64,000 nt of DNA, from NCBI GenBank assembly GCA_963585895.1, contig OY757939.1, positions 24,665,722 through 24,729,721 of the forward strand, in the 5' to 3' direction. Both the position numbers and the translations under genes were made by a program. Positions 1 to 10,829 of the stretch are shown here, piece by piece (position 1 is the first letter of the stretch; every line of letters starts with the position of its first letter). This DNA comes from Sepioteuthis lessoniana (taxonomy: Eukaryota; Mollusca; Cephalopoda; Myopsida; Loliginidae). The notes below the pieces were generated by a model, which was not told the DNA's origin, did not search any database, and was given only the letters and a program-made list of their open reading frames with translations.

Positions 1-5
1 GACAA

Positions 6-8
<3 letters not shown>

Positions 9-36
<28 letters not shown>

Positions 37-557
37 TGAGAGTTGATGAATAAGTCTATGGCCGAGTTCGTGCTTATTCTCAGAATTATGAGATCTTAGT
101 CGATGATGTTTGATCTATGTGCTTGATATTCGCCTATGAATAAAGCCCATTAAAAAGGAAGGAGATTATGTTGAAAATAAATGTATGTTGCGTAAAATAT
201 TTTTATCTTATAGAATTATACACGTACCTGCCTGTAAGTAGTTAAATATTTTTATCAAACGATATGTAGAAGATGAAATAAATGGCAACATTTAGAGACT
301 AACATGTAAGCCATAATTAAGTAGATTTTAAAAGCATAGTAAAGTACAGACAATTTTGCTAGGAAAGTATTTGTGGAAATTTAACATGAAAAATCAACTT
401 TTTAAATTATCCTGGTCATCAGCATAGCCAAGACTTAAATTTAGAAAAAAAAAGGAAAAAGAATTTGAGCATCAGCGGCTAGGGGTAGAGTAAAGAAAGA
501 ATGAGTTGAACTCGAATAGAAGGAAAATTAAGATAGATAGATTAAATAAAATCACTG

Positions 558-609
<52 letters not shown>

Positions 610-667
610 ACAGTGCGATGCACAGACTGACCTAAACAGATAGAAAGTGAGAGTCAGAGAGTAAAAG

Positions 668-717
<50 letters not shown>

Positions 718-877
718 GAGGAGGGACAAGAATGTCAGATAAAAGAAAAAATAGTATAAGTAAATGTCTATTGATGGATAGCAGGAGAGAGAGAGAGAGA
801 GAGGCGAGAGAGAGAGCGAGAGAGAGAGTGAGAGAGAGAGAGAGTGTGTGTGTGTGTGTTTGTGTGTGTGTGTGAGT

Positions 878-928
<51 letters not shown>

Positions 929-950
929 GGGAGTAGACTAAGATAGATAG
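9..950. repeat. Microsatellite cluster (GATA, TA, GA, GT)
   Basis: Separate simple tracts lie in AT-rich sequence: (GATA)n at 9-36, (TA)n at 559-607, (GA)n at 673-712, mixed (GA)n/(GT)n at 785-874 and (GATA)n at 880-927. The minus-strand open frame across 472-729 is only a translation of (GA)n and (TA)n (SLSL and YIYI runs) and is not a gene. The stretch from 37 to 558 shows no recognisable element. Confidence 0.95.
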
Positions 951-1377
951 ATTGATAGATAGATGGAAATGCTGAGATAGGTAGGTATGATTTATTTAAT
1001 AGATAGATAGATAGAATTACTTAGGCAGGTATGTATTATTTAATAGGTAGATAGAATGATAATTATGGTTTATTTCTCTGAGCTCGTTGATACTGATGAT
1101 GCAGTTTATTCTGCAATCCTTAGTGACAAGTGTAGTAAATCCAAAAGCAAGGAATGGTGTCCGTGGTCATGGTAGTAGTTATGGTGGTGGTGGTGGTGGT
1201 GGTGATATTCTCAAGCAGGTAGTGGGGTGTGACTGGAGAGTCGGACAGAAAAACCATTCTGCTTCGCTCTATTGTATTAGTCGCACTTGAATGGATGACA
1301 GTGTTTCCTGCTCATCAATAGGCTTATTGATATTCCACAGCCTTCTTTTCCTTTGCTCGTCGGCTGGCTCTGTTCTC
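951..1377. other. Unassigned AT-rich sequence with a short GGT run
   Basis: The region contains scattered GATA units and a (GGT)n run near 1180-1203. The 67-residue frame at 1087-1290 has a glycine run from that GGT tract and no family resemblance. I see no gene here. Confidence 0.6.
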
Positions 1378-1780
1378 CTCCTTCCTTCCTTCCTTCCTTC
1401 CTTCCTTCCTTGTTTTCACTCTTCTCTTTCTTTCCTTCCTCTTTTCTTTCTTTCCTTTCTCTTCTCTTTCTTCCTTCCCTCTCCTTCTAATTCCATTAAT
1501 TCTTTCTTTCTTTTCTTTGATCTTTTCTTTTCTTTTTTTCCCTCCTTGTTTCCCTCTTTTATTGTATCCTTTCTACCTATCGGGTCGACAGGTGTCCTCG
1601 TGGCTAAAGTCTTTATTCTTTCTTTCTTCCTTTTCTTCTTCGCTTCCTTTTCCTTCCTTCTTTCTTTTAAATACTCTTTCAATTCTTCCTTCCTTTTCTC
1701 CTTCCTTCTTTTTGCTTGTTTCTTTCTGCTTGTTTCTTTCTTTCTTTCTTTCTTTCTTTCTTATCCACTTTCCTTTCTTT
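1378..1780. repeat. Polypyrimidine tract (TTCC/TTTC)n
   Basis: About 400 bases of imperfect CCTT and CTTT units on the plus strand. Long open frames in two plus frames and one minus frame (LSFF or KERK type) arise because the tract rarely forms stop codons, so they are not coding evidence. The tract is purine-rich on the other strand and could form triplex DNA. Confidence 0.9.
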
Positions 1781-1943
1781 CTTTCTTTTGTCTTGAAAAT
1801 TTGTCATTACTTTCACTATTTGGAACTTAAGTCATGTTTTATTTTGCAATTTGCATTCTAGTTGTGTATATGTTTTTGCTGTTAAAGGGGTGGGTGTGGG
1901 TGCTGTTTATTTAGCATATTTGTATTATTACTATCATTATTAT

Positions 1944-2423
1944 GAGAGTTTTTCACATCAGCGTTAGCTGATAGTCTTTCACTGGAGTTTGAGTGACAAA
2001 AAGTCTCCTCAAGTCTCCAGGACTATCCTCAGTATCTTAGTCATGCTGTAGTTTGGATGGTTTTTGCTCATTCTATTTTTTTCAAAGTCCTCCAGTCCCC
2101 TGTATCAATCCTTTGGCGGCTTTACCAAGAGCACCAATAACAATTGGTATAATTGCCACTTTCATGTTCCACAGTTTTATCAATTTCCTAGCAAAGTTGA
2201 GGTACTGACTTTTCTTTTTGTTTTCTTTCAATTTAACTCTGTGGTCAGCTGGGACAGCCAAGTCCACAATTCGGCAAGTTCTCTTTTTTTTGTTGTTGAT
2301 TATTACAAGGTCTGGTCGTCTGGCCGAGATTAAGTGATCCATTTTTATGTCAAAATCCCATTGGAGTCTGATTGACCGTAAGTTTCCTTCGGCAAATCTT
2401 TTATTCTCAGTATTCTTTCCCAT
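1944..2423 (-). pseudogene. R4/Dong-like LINE: restriction-like endonuclease and 3' end
   Basis: A 113-residue open frame at 2082-2423 reads as the RLE domain of a site-specific type of non-LTR retrotransposon. It has RRPD at residues 35-38, RIVDLAVPADHR at 51-62 with the second catalytic Asp at 54, a KSQY motif near 71, and LWNMKV...IPIVIGALG. This is the PD...D...K/Y endonuclease layout known for R2/R4/NeSL-type LINEs. The family-typical C-terminal text (TKILRIVLET) follows in broken frame down to about 1944, ending in AAAACTCTC. The PD and D residues are intact, but the piece is 5'-truncated and lacks its reverse transcriptase in frame. Confidence 0.75.
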
Positions 2424-2424
2424 C

Positions 2425-3005
2425 TCAACAATGTTGTGGTCAGTATGCTCTCGCTTCTATCTTTGATTTCCGATTCTTTGAGGGTTTTTTTTCAAGCTGT
2501 TGGAGACCGTTCCAACCGCAACCACAGCAATTTGTGCCACCGTTCACCTTCATATTTTTCATTGATTTTTTTTAGCTTTATGGCAAGATCCAAGTATTTT
2601 TTTCTATCTTTCCGCGTCATATAATTTTTCTCTTTATTCCATTGGAACAGCAAAACCCACAAGATGGCAAGCTCTTTTCTTATTAACTCTTGATTTGGCT
2701 TTTTGGTCGGGATTTCTCCAGTGTCTGAAATTCTCTGAGTATCATTTTCTTGGAGGCTATCTGGTTTGTGCATATACTTTTTGTTAGAATGAATCTCTCA
2801 CACAATTCTCCGTGGATCATCTTTCCAAAAAAGTCGTATCTAGTCATGTATCTCTTTTTTGTGCCAGTCTGCTGCATTGGTTTATTATGTTATTAACTGT
2901 TTCATCTTTAGAATTTACACTTGTAATTCTGTTACAAATTATCAATTCTTGCCTTATTTGGTCCTAATAGTATTATTTTGATGTTTTACTTATGGTGACT
3001 TTGTT
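2425..3005 (-). pseudogene. R4-like LINE: zinc-knuckle and pre-RLE fragment
   Basis: In minus-strand frames with shifts I read DETVNNIINQC, then RYDFFGKMIHGELCERF, then YMHKPDSLQEND, then KKYLDLAIKLKK. These match the order zinc knuckle, linker, RLE of the R4-like family seen elsewhere in this window (51.2-53.5 kb). The domain order means this is a second partial copy, or a rearranged upstream part, relative to 1944-2423. Multiple frameshifts make it a dead copy. Confidence 0.55.
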
Positions 3006-3029
3006 GACTTCCTGCTGTGTGTGTGTGTT

Positions 3030-3036
3030 CTTCAAA

Positions 3037-3074
<38 letters not shown>

Positions 3075-3409
3075 CTTTAAGAAAAAACAAAACCGGTCAC
3101 ATTTTGATTATGAATTTATTTCCATCCTGTTATGTGTTTTTGATATAAATCAAAAACACCAAAAAAAATTAACAGGACTTTTTCAGATGTTATGGATAAA
3201 ATAATTCAGAATAGACACAAGAAAGAAGGGTGGGAGGGGATAGAAGAGAGATGGAGAGTTTTCTCCTCATTTAGCCCACTTCCGGTTTTTTTTATTTTAT
3301 TGCCGGTTGGAATTATAGTAAATTAAATTTTTTACTTTTGTTTTTTAAATTCTAAAACGAAAAATACCTATATATATATATATATACTTGTCAAATATAT
3401 GTGTGTTCT

Positions 3410-3440
<31 letters not shown>

Positions 3441-3800
3441 ATGTTTGTGTGTATTTGGGTAACATTTCTTCGTTGAGGCATATTTGGTGGCTAATAAATT
3501 TATTAACCAATACCAGCCAAATATCATAACATCCATACGGTGACTTGAACAGATAAAAAAAAAATATTTAGACAAAAGACATCGACACTTTTTGACCAAA
3601 TATATATATATATATATATGTTCTAATCAATGCATTTATGTCTCTCTCTCTGTCTCTCTGTCTCTCTCTCTCTATTTAAATATATATAAGCACAAGTGTA
3701 CACAGAAATGTCTTATACAAATTGGTGTTTTAAACGCATACGAATGTGTGTGAGTGTATAGGAGTATGTGTGTGTGTCTGTATGTTATATTCTGTAAACG
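3030..3800. repeat. Microsatellites (TA)n, (GT)n, (TC)n between LINE pieces
   Basis: (TA)n lies at 3041-3072, 3369-3386 and 3601-3620, (GT)n at 3411-3442 and (TC)n at 3641-3674. The remaining sequence is AT-rich with no family recognised. The block separates the zinc-knuckle part (below 3005) from the reverse-transcriptase part (above 3880) of the R4-like LINE, so it may be an expansion or insertion inside one old copy. Confidence 0.8.
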
Positions 3801-3879
3801 GGACTTCTTCAATGAGTTTTACGCAGTTTAAAGATCAAATCAATATTTCTTTTTCTATTTTTTTGCTCTTCTTGCATAT

Positions 3880-4815
3880 TTTTCCTGTCCTTGAATTGTT
3901 GTATCGACGCAATTGTCAATCCTGGCGATTTTTCTTCCTCCCCGTTTATTTGTTTTTTCTTTTTTTTACATGTTGAGTCTCTTTATGACATCTTTTGGGT
4001 GTAATGCCTTGTGCATTGTCATCAATTTCCTTTTATTTCGGTCCATTTGCCTAATCTCCTCTCCTGTCCATTTTAACAATGATCCAGATTATTTTATAGA
4101 AATGACTGCACAGTCTCATTCCTTTGATGAGATTTCTGATGCAGAGTTTTGGTTTGAGAAGCTTTGTTGTTTTTCTGAGGTTCTCTTTTTAAAACTTTTT
4201 CTTTCACTTCTATTTAATGGCTTTGACTTTCAATATTCCCACGTACTTGTAATTTTCCTTTTCTTCTAGTGTTTTGATACTTTTCTGACTTGGTAGTTCT
4301 AACTCTGCAGTTGTTTGTTTTTTTCCCTTTTTCTATATCAGCTTTGCAAATTCGTCGGCTGCTGGCTGGAGCTTATCGTCTTCTGCTAGGCCGAAAAAAG
4401 AAGGGGTGTATGCTGATACCAGCGAAAGGAGCTCGTATTACTTCGCCTCCGGGCAAGATGCCCGCTGCATACTGAAGTTTGTGAGGTCAGTGATTGCATT
4501 CATATACAATGGTCTACCACGTGCGTGAGTGGCAAAATTCTGTGTTGCCAAAACAGGAAGCCTACTGGTTAAATTTTCTTATAGTTTGTAAAAGGGTTTC
4601 TAGTTCTTTTTCATATTTGGCAAATATCTTGATGTCATCAAAATACTTAAGATGGTTGAGCTTTTCCTACGATTAAAAAAAAAATTACAGCTTCCTGTAC
4701 ATTACCTTTGTATACAATAGAGAAGTATTATTGCTATAAAAATAGTAATGGTTAGAACAAGTCTCCCAGGATAATGCCTCTTTAAATTTTAACCTCTGAT
4801 AGGGTTGGTCCTCTT
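3880..4815 (-). pseudogene. R4-like LINE: reverse transcriptase remnant
   Basis: On the minus strand I read, in order, an RT motif resembling RGI.LGD...PLLFL near 4745-4795, then LNHLKYFDDIKIFAKYEKE around 4590-4655, then MHKALHPKDVIKRLNM near 3970-4025. YFDD (codons at 4634-4645) is the catalytic Y/F-x-DD box of reverse transcriptases. MHKALHPKD is the thumb-region text seen again at 51.9 kb. Several stops and frameshifts are present. Together with 1944-3005 this suggests one R4-like LINE broken across about 2.9 kb. Confidence 0.65.
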
Positions 4816-4951
4816 GCAACTAATTCCAATTTCTAGTTTTTCATGGCTTTTATGATGAAGTTGACGACTTGGTTGAATATTTTGAACGATTTCTTAATTC
4901 TATTATTCATTTTTGTTGGACTATATCACCAGCCTTTTTTGTGTGTAATCC

Positions 4952-5940
4952 TTTGGTTGGTGTGGTTTGTTGGGTTTTATGGCATATCAACCTTTGTAGG
5001 TTATTTAACGCCAAATCCATTTTTATGTAAATAGTCTGTTCTATTCAAAACAATTCCGTTTAGCATAAGTATACATTTTAATTGTCAAAAACATTTCTAT
5101 TTCAAACTATTCAAGCAGTTATATGTAACAATTCAGTCAAGTGTAGATACAGTTTTAATGTCGAAAAAAAAAGCTCTATTTCAAATAATTCAGTTAAGCA
5201 TAAGCACGCAGTTTAAATGTAAGTACGGTTTAATTGTCAAAAACATTTCTATTTCAAGCTATTTAGTTTACTCAAACCATTCAGTTTAGCATAAGTATGC
5301 TGTTAGTTCTATCTAACCCATAGATAGGGCCCTAGCAGGTGCTACCACTCTGGGCCAGAGTGGACCTGGGAGCGATGGCAATGAAGGGGTACTCCGCATT
5401 CCCCAAAGCTCCAACACTGCTGGAACCTCACCATCAGATTGTTTAGTGTTATATATCAGGACACTCGTTAGTGGGGGTCTTACCCCTCTGTAGAGGTGCA
5501 GTCAGTGTATTCTACAGCCCCAGCCGACTGGGCAATACACAGAGTAAAATGTCAAACAGTTTTATTTCAGATAATTCAGTTTAGACGTCAAAACAGTTCT
5601 ATTTTGAGCTATTCATTTCAGCACTAGTGCGCAGTTATAATGTCAAAACAGTTTTATTTTAAACAATTCAGTTTAGCATAAATACGCAGTTTAAATGCAA
5701 AAATCACTATAGTGAAAGCACAGGTTAGTTCTATTTAACCTATAAATAGGACCCTTATCAGGTGCAACCACTTCTGGGAGCGATGGCAATAAAGGGCTAC
5801 TCCGCATTCCCCCAAGCTCCAGCATTGCTGGAACCTCACCATCAGATTGTTTAGTGTCATATACAGGACACTCGTTGGGGTCTTGTCTTACCCCTCTGCA
5901 GAAAAGCAGTCGGTGTATTCTATAGCCCCAGCCGACAGGG
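4952..5940 (-). mobile_element. Family L, dimeric copy
   Basis: Two L units lie in tandem. The first (4952-5534) has the tail (ATGGCATATCAACC...GGTTATTTAACGCC on the plus strand), the internal array and the head ending GACTGGGCAA. The second (5535-5940) has an internal array and head but no tail of its own. A closely similar dimer lies at 34979-36011, where a target-site duplication shows that the dimer moved as one unit. Imperfectly similar flanks at 4938-4950 and 5945-5955 may be a worn duplication. Confidence 0.75.
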
Positions 5941-6012
5941 CCCAGTTGTGTATCCGTGCCATAGCTACATTTTACCACTTTCTTTTTGCCTCCATGAGCT
6001 CTAGTGGCACTG

Positions 6013-6043
6013 ATCTATCTATCTATCTATCTATCTATCAAAT

Positions 6044-6086
<43 letters not shown>

Positions 6087-6087
6087 T
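6013..6087. repeat. (CTAT)n-(AT)n-(GT)n compound microsatellite
   Basis: Three simple tracts follow each other directly. They generate the YIYI/CVCV frames at 5847-6231. Confidence 0.95.
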
Positions 6088-6117
6088 GAAATTATAGATT
6101 GTGGTGAATCTGACAAG

Positions 6118-6304
6118 ATGATAAAAATAAGTGGAAAGATGGATAAATCAAACTCTTACAAAGGTTTAGTATTAGTGATATTTCATTCCTTTATTCCAAG
6201 AACTTTTAGTCTAATGAAGTTCTTGGAATAAATGAATGAAATATCACTACTACTAAACCTTTGTAAGAGTTTGATTTATCCATCTTTCCACTTATTTTTA
6301 TCAT
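6118..6304. repeat. Near-perfect inverted repeat, 88-bp arms
   Basis: Arms at 6118-6205 and 6217-6304 are reverse complements, with 2 mismatches seen over 88 bases, around an 11-base loop. A diverged single arm of the same family (AAAAATAAGTGGAAA... TTATTC) occurs at about 36610-36750, preceded in both places by GGTGAATCTGA. The arm is therefore a dispersed repeat that is palindromic here. It could be a foldback or MITE-type transposon, or a palindromic duplication. Confidence 0.85.
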
Positions 6305-6698
6305 ATATATGCGTGTGTTGGCCATCTGTTCAACTTGTTTTGTAACGGAATCCTTTTTGATCTTCTGAATATAGTACAAGGCATCCAAGAGATCAATATA
6401 TTTACTATATTATTAGTCCAGTTACCTTGAGTAAACATGTTATTGGTCAGTAGTTGGGGAGTATAGTTCTTACTTTGGGGTTTTCACCTTTTATCATCCA
6501 TTTGGGTAATTTTACTTCTTGTAGACATTTGGTCCTCTGCTGAGATAAGCAGCCTTGGATGGACATGAATTTTTAAAACCAGAATTCATGTATCCTATCA
6601 TGGCCTGTCGATTTCCATTTTGTTACTTTCTTAAGTGTGTTATATACTTGAAGTAACGATTAATTATATTAATCCTTTTTGTTGATTATATTATATTA
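6305..6698. other. Unassigned sequence
   Basis: AT-rich sequence without an open frame, repeat head or promoter-like pattern that I can recognise. Confidence 0.5.
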
Positions 6699-6708
6699 TT
6701 TAGTTGGT

Positions 6709-6951
6709 TCTGGGCCATTGGCCTAATGAGTAGTGTTCGCCAATGGTCCAGGAGACTGGGGTTCAATTCCAGACTCAAAAAATGATACTTGATGCCTCCT
6801 TGCTTAACACACAGCATTATAAGGTAAGGATCAAGGGTAAAGTGGAGCAATCCAGGGAAAGGAGTAGTACCCTCCTCTACACCTAGGTGTATTAGCTATT
6901 GAAAATGGAGCCTTCGGGTCACCCTCGACTAAGGTCACCAACTTTACTTTG
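6709..6951 (+). mobile_element. SINE-B copy with target-site duplication
   Basis: The head GGCCTAATGAGTAG...GGTTCAATTCC resembles tRNA A and B boxes. It is followed by the family body (TGATGCCTCCTTGCTTAACA, AAGGTAAGGATCAAGGGTAAA) and a CTTTACTTTG tail. It is flanked by TTTAGTTGGT at 6699-6708 and again at 6952-6961. This exact 10-base duplication fits target-primed insertion by a LINE and fixes the ends. Confidence 0.85.
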
Positions 6952-6996
6952 TTTAGTTGGTAAGGCTTTGAACTACTCGATGTCTCTTGGTTCAGG

Positions 6997-7425
6997 TGTT
7001 ATAGGCAGACGGTGCACCCTCACACTCGCGCAGAGATATGATAATCATCATCTCTCACAATAAACTCCCTGACATGAAATGGGACTGGACGCGCAGTTAG
7101 AGTGAATTTAGTGGGTGGATGACGTCATGCCCAGATGAAATGGCCTGGGGATTTTCGGAAATTTGAAAAGGTGAGTTTAAATACGCCTGTCGAAGAGAGC
7201 AGTTGAGTTTTTCGGATCTCATCAGATCAGATCAGTTTGGGTCTCGACCGGTAGAGATGAGTTGAGGTCTTAGACACTACAAGATGCGCCACGCGTGGTG
7301 GTGAGAGGTGTCAACATCGTATTGTTAGCATAGGCCCTTATGAATTGTATCTCTCTCTCCTCGTGTTGCCAAAGTTCTGTTGGGAGAAAGAAATAAACCC
7401 TTTTGTCCGCCTGTATTATTATTGT
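6997..7425 (+). mobile_element. Candidate solo LTR with TATA-like box and polyadenylation signal
   Basis: The block begins TGTTATAGGCAGACGG. It carries TTTAAATA at 7176-7183, a relatively CpG-rich transcribed-like part (GTCTCGACCGGTAG), AATAAA at 7392-7397 and CCGCCTGTATTA near 7408. The spacing of TATA-like box to poly(A) signal (about 210 bases) and the partly inverted ends (CCGTCTGCCTATA versus CCGCCTGTAT) suit an LTR. I could not identify a target-site duplication, so boundaries are approximate. A host promoter is the alternative. Confidence 0.4.
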
Positions 7426-7456
7426 TATCATTATTATTATTATTATTATTATTGAT
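7422..7456. repeat. (ATT)n microsatellite
   Basis: ATT/ATC trinucleotide run directly after the candidate LTR. Confidence 0.9.
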
Positions 7457-7659
7457 ATCATCATGATCATACAACAAATGTTCAAATTGTTTTTTTCATT
7501 TCTTTATCCGTTCGGAATTTCTGTTATATACTTTTTCTTTCCATATCTTTCACCAGAAAAGTTTGGTTTCCTTTGCATTTGGTTGTTTATTTGCCTTTAT
7601 GCTTTCTCCACTGATTTGCTGAAAGAATTTCTTTGATTATTTTGGACGGTCCTATTTCG

Positions 7660-8210
7660 AGTTTTTCACGCCAGCGTAAGCCGATAGTTTGTCACTGAAT
7701 TTTGAGTGACAGCAATTTTCCTAAAGTCTCCAGAACTCTCCAGAGTATTCTGGCTGATCTTAGTTATGTCGTAGTTTAGATGGTCTCTGCTCATTCTCTT
7801 TTTTCAAATTCCTCCAATCACTGTATAAATCCTTTGGCGACTTTACCAAGAGCACCAATTATAATTGGTGTCATTGTCACTTTCATGTTACAGATTTTTT
7901 TTTATTCCCTAACAAAGTCGAGGTACTGATCTTTCTTTTCATTTTCCTTCATTTAACTCTGTGGTCAGCCGGAAAAACAGCCAAGTCAACAATTCGGCAA
8001 GTTCTCTTTTTTTTTGTTGATTATTACAAGGTCTGGTTGCCTATCCGAGATTTGGTGATCCGTTTTTATGTCAAAATTCCATTGGAGTTTGTGTCTCATT
8101 CTCCAGGACAGATTCTGGGTTTCGTATAAACCATTTGTTCATATGGTCAAACTTCAATTTCTTGCACAATTGCCATTCGATCACCTTGCCCACACATTAT
8201 TCTCCTTTGA
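7660..8210 (-). pseudogene. R4-like LINE 3' fragment
   Basis: The minus strand is collinear with 1944-2423. It runs from the RLE (ATCACCAAATCTC..., equivalent to the DHLISARRPD region near 8060) through the AVPADHRVK region (near 7960) to the family 3' end (TGAAAAACTCG at 7660). Frameshifts and indels break the frame. The shared end point marks the true 3' terminus of this LINE. Confidence 0.65.
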
Positions 8211-8211
8211 G

Positions 8212-8400
8212 AGTTTTTCATACCAGTGTTAACTGTTTTTTTTTTGTTTTTTGTTTTTTACTGGGGCTTGGGTAAGTCTCCTCAAGTCAGTAGGACTCTT
8301 AGTATTCTGGCCGATCTTAATAATGCTGTAGTTTGGAAGGTCTTCCCTTGTCCTCTTATTTTCAAGTGTTTCCGTCCTTTTACGAATTCTTTAATAATTA
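8212..8400 (-). pseudogene. Short R4-like LINE 3' end
   Basis: A second, shorter copy of the same 3' end begins immediately after the previous one (plus strand GAGAGTTTTTCATACCAGTG at 8210). It covers only the last roughly 190 bases of the family. Its abrupt start fits 5' truncation. Confidence 0.5.
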
Positions 8401-9520
8401 TTATTAAATAAGAATATTTACTTAAAATTTTGTAATTGCTTATAATTGAAAAATACTGACTTCGGCATTACATTATTCAAATGTTTACCTGCCGGAAATC
8501 CAACCAACCTACCAACCGTTTCTACTTTTACTAGTCACTCGTTTTGAACTGAAATATCGTCTCATACTTTACACCAGATGTTCCCAAATTTATTTTATTT
8601 TATTTCATTTTTTTTGCTGATGACCCTTTCTACGTTCTACTTCTGAGGTCCCCAAATATCATTTCATTTTATAGGATCCTTGAGAAATACATAGTCCATG
8701 GGAGGGGCATATGATTCACCCCCAGTTGAGAACATACGTTCTAGACCTTTCTTTTATTTTCACTAATTTTTTCTCCGCCTCTATCTTCTGCCCACTCTTT
8801 CTCTCTCTCTCTCTCTCTCTCGGTTCTTCTCGCTTCCCCTTATCTTTCCATCACCCCCTTATTTATGCCTACTCAGAAGCTTTTGGTTAGTTTTCTTCTT
8901 TTGGTTGCAGACAAAATCCAGTCGACCATGGATTCACTCCTACGTCCGTACTGCGTTTTTGTAACTCTTGTTCGCATGCATACGCGGCAACGCTCTTTGA
9001 AAATTGCACCACGTGTGTAATTATCATATACTCGCACTTAGTCACTTGATTATAAATAATCAATTCAAATAAATATACAATTTTTGGTGCAAAATTCATC
9101 TTCTGTTAGTCGTTGAGGCAGTTTTCTCTTTTTTTAAAGAGAAAATTTAGAGACATTTGTTTTTATTTAAAACTAATTTAAAATCGATTAACGAAGCTAA
9201 ATTTGATTGCTTTAAATTTGAACTTTCGTCATTATTAATAGCCTGATGAGACTTTCCATCTTTTCATCTTATTGTTGCTATTCGACTCATTTTAGTAGAG
9301 GATATAGTTTTAAGTTTCTGAATTTCTCAGAAAGAAATGCATTATTATCAATATAGTAAAAATAAATGCAATTTTCATATGTTGCCCGATTTTCCCAGAC
9401 AAACATTTATCACTATTATTTTTTATCAGTATTTTGTTCATCTTAATTTGTTATTCGTATCATCATAGAAGTGACTCTTGTTGAGTTATTTTATGTTGAA
9501 CTCTGTCTTTTCTTCAGTAA
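8401..9520. other. Unassigned AT-rich sequence
   Basis: A short (CT)n lies at 8795-8821. The 70-residue minus frame at 8887-9099 has no recognisable domain. No repeat family of this window is evident, so this may be single-copy intergenic or intronic DNA. Confidence 0.5.
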
Positions 9521-9554
9521 ATAAGATTTCAAATTACTTCTTCCCAGGCAGCAC

Positions 9555-9665
9555 CTACTCTATTGTTTAAAAGGGTTGATTTTATTGCCTGGTGCCTGAG
9601 ACAACTGTGAAGGGGAATGACTAAGTAAACAGATGGTTTTGTCCCCACCACGCGGAGTTTATTTT
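9555..9665 (+). repeat. Possible diverged family E fragment
   Basis: GGTTGATTTTATTGCCTGGTGCCTGAGACA...AAGGGGAATGAC resembles the core of the family E copies near 20400 and 63670 (TTTAT.A.CTGGCGCCTGA). The match is short and diverged. Confidence 0.3.
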
Positions 9666-9690
9666 TTTGTAAGGTATAAGTAAATAAATT

Positions 9691-10021
9691 TGGCAACCTT
9701 AGTCGAGGGTGACCCGAAGGCTTCCTTTTCAATAGCTACTACACCGAAGTTTTGGGGAGGGGGCTACTCCATTCTCTATATTGCTCCACTTTACTCTTGA
9801 TCCATACCTTATAATAGCTGTTACACCGAGGTGGAGGAGAGCGTGGTACTCCATTCCCTGGATTCCTCCACTTTACCCTTGATCCATACCTTATGATGCT
9901 GAGAGTTAAGCAAGGAGGTATCGAGTACCGTTTTTTGAGTCTTTGGTATGACTCGACTTGGGATTGAACCCCGGTCTCCCGGACCATTGGCGATCATTCT
10001 ACTCATTAGGCCAATGGTCAC
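9691..10021 (-). mobile_element. SINE-B with partial internal duplication
   Basis: Reading the minus strand, a full SINE-B (tRNA-like head near 10020, body to about 9812) is followed by a second tail-half (9812-9691, beginning GGTATGGATCAAGAGTAAAG). Either the 3' half was duplicated or a 5'-truncated copy inserted at the tail. It lies 100 bases from an opposite-strand SINE-B at 10122-10383. Confidence 0.75.
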
Positions 10022-10121
10022 ACGAACCTAACATTGAGTCAAATTTTGGCTATGTAAAGAATCAAATAAATCGGTATATAGTTTTAAATAACTATTATAT
10101 TTATGAGTTTTAAATAATTAT

Positions 10122-10383
10122 CATTGGCCTAGTGGGTAGAGTGTTCGCCAATGGTCCGGCAGATCTGGGTTCAGTCCCTGGTCGTGTCATACCAAAGACT
10201 TTAAAATGGTACTTGATACCTCCTTGCTTAACATCCAGCAATATAAGGTACGTATCGAGGGTAAAGTGGAGCAATCCTAGGAAAGGAGTAGCGCCCTCCC
10301 CTACACCTCGGTGTAGTAGCTATTTAAAAGAGAGCCTTATGGTCGCCCTCGACTACAGTCGCTAACTTTACTTACTTTATATT
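10122..10383 (+). mobile_element. SINE-B copy with target-site duplication
   Basis: The tRNA-like head (GGCCTAGTGGGTAGAG and GGTTCAGTCCC) is followed by the family body and a CTTTACTTACTTTA tail. Flanks are GTTTTAAATAATTAT at 10107-10121 and GTTTTAAGTAATTAT at 10384-10398: 15 bases, one mismatch. With the minus-strand copy at 9691-10021 it forms an inverted pair. Confidence 0.85.
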
Positions 10384-10829
10384 GTTTTAAGTAATTATTC
10401 CTATTTGATAATTATATTTTTGAACACAGTTTATGGTATCAAATATTTCAAGAAATTAATTGATTTCAGATAACACTAATAATGATCCATTGTAAACAAT
10501 GACAGGTCAAGAATCGTGTTTGAGGGCATATAAAACGTACGGGTGTATAAGACGCAGCCAGTTTCAGTAGAGCAAATCAAGAAAAAAATGAAGTACTTAT
10601 ATTAAACGTAATGAAAGTAATAATATGAATATTATCAATGAAAACACTTTTAATCTGCACAATAGCCTTTTAAATAAAGGCAATAGGTATATGAAAGTTA
10701 TCCTAAAGTCTAAACTAATAGGAGTTGTCTGATAGTTAATTTCGGTCGACTATCGGGAATTTTAAACCTATATATGGCATATAAGACGCGGGGGAATTTT
10801 AAAAGATATTTTTTACGGTATCTATTCTT

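Noticed and set aside
1291-1830. 179-codon frame rich in Ser, Phe and Leu
   Set aside because: It translates a polypyrimidine tract, overlapping frames are equally open, and there are no domains.
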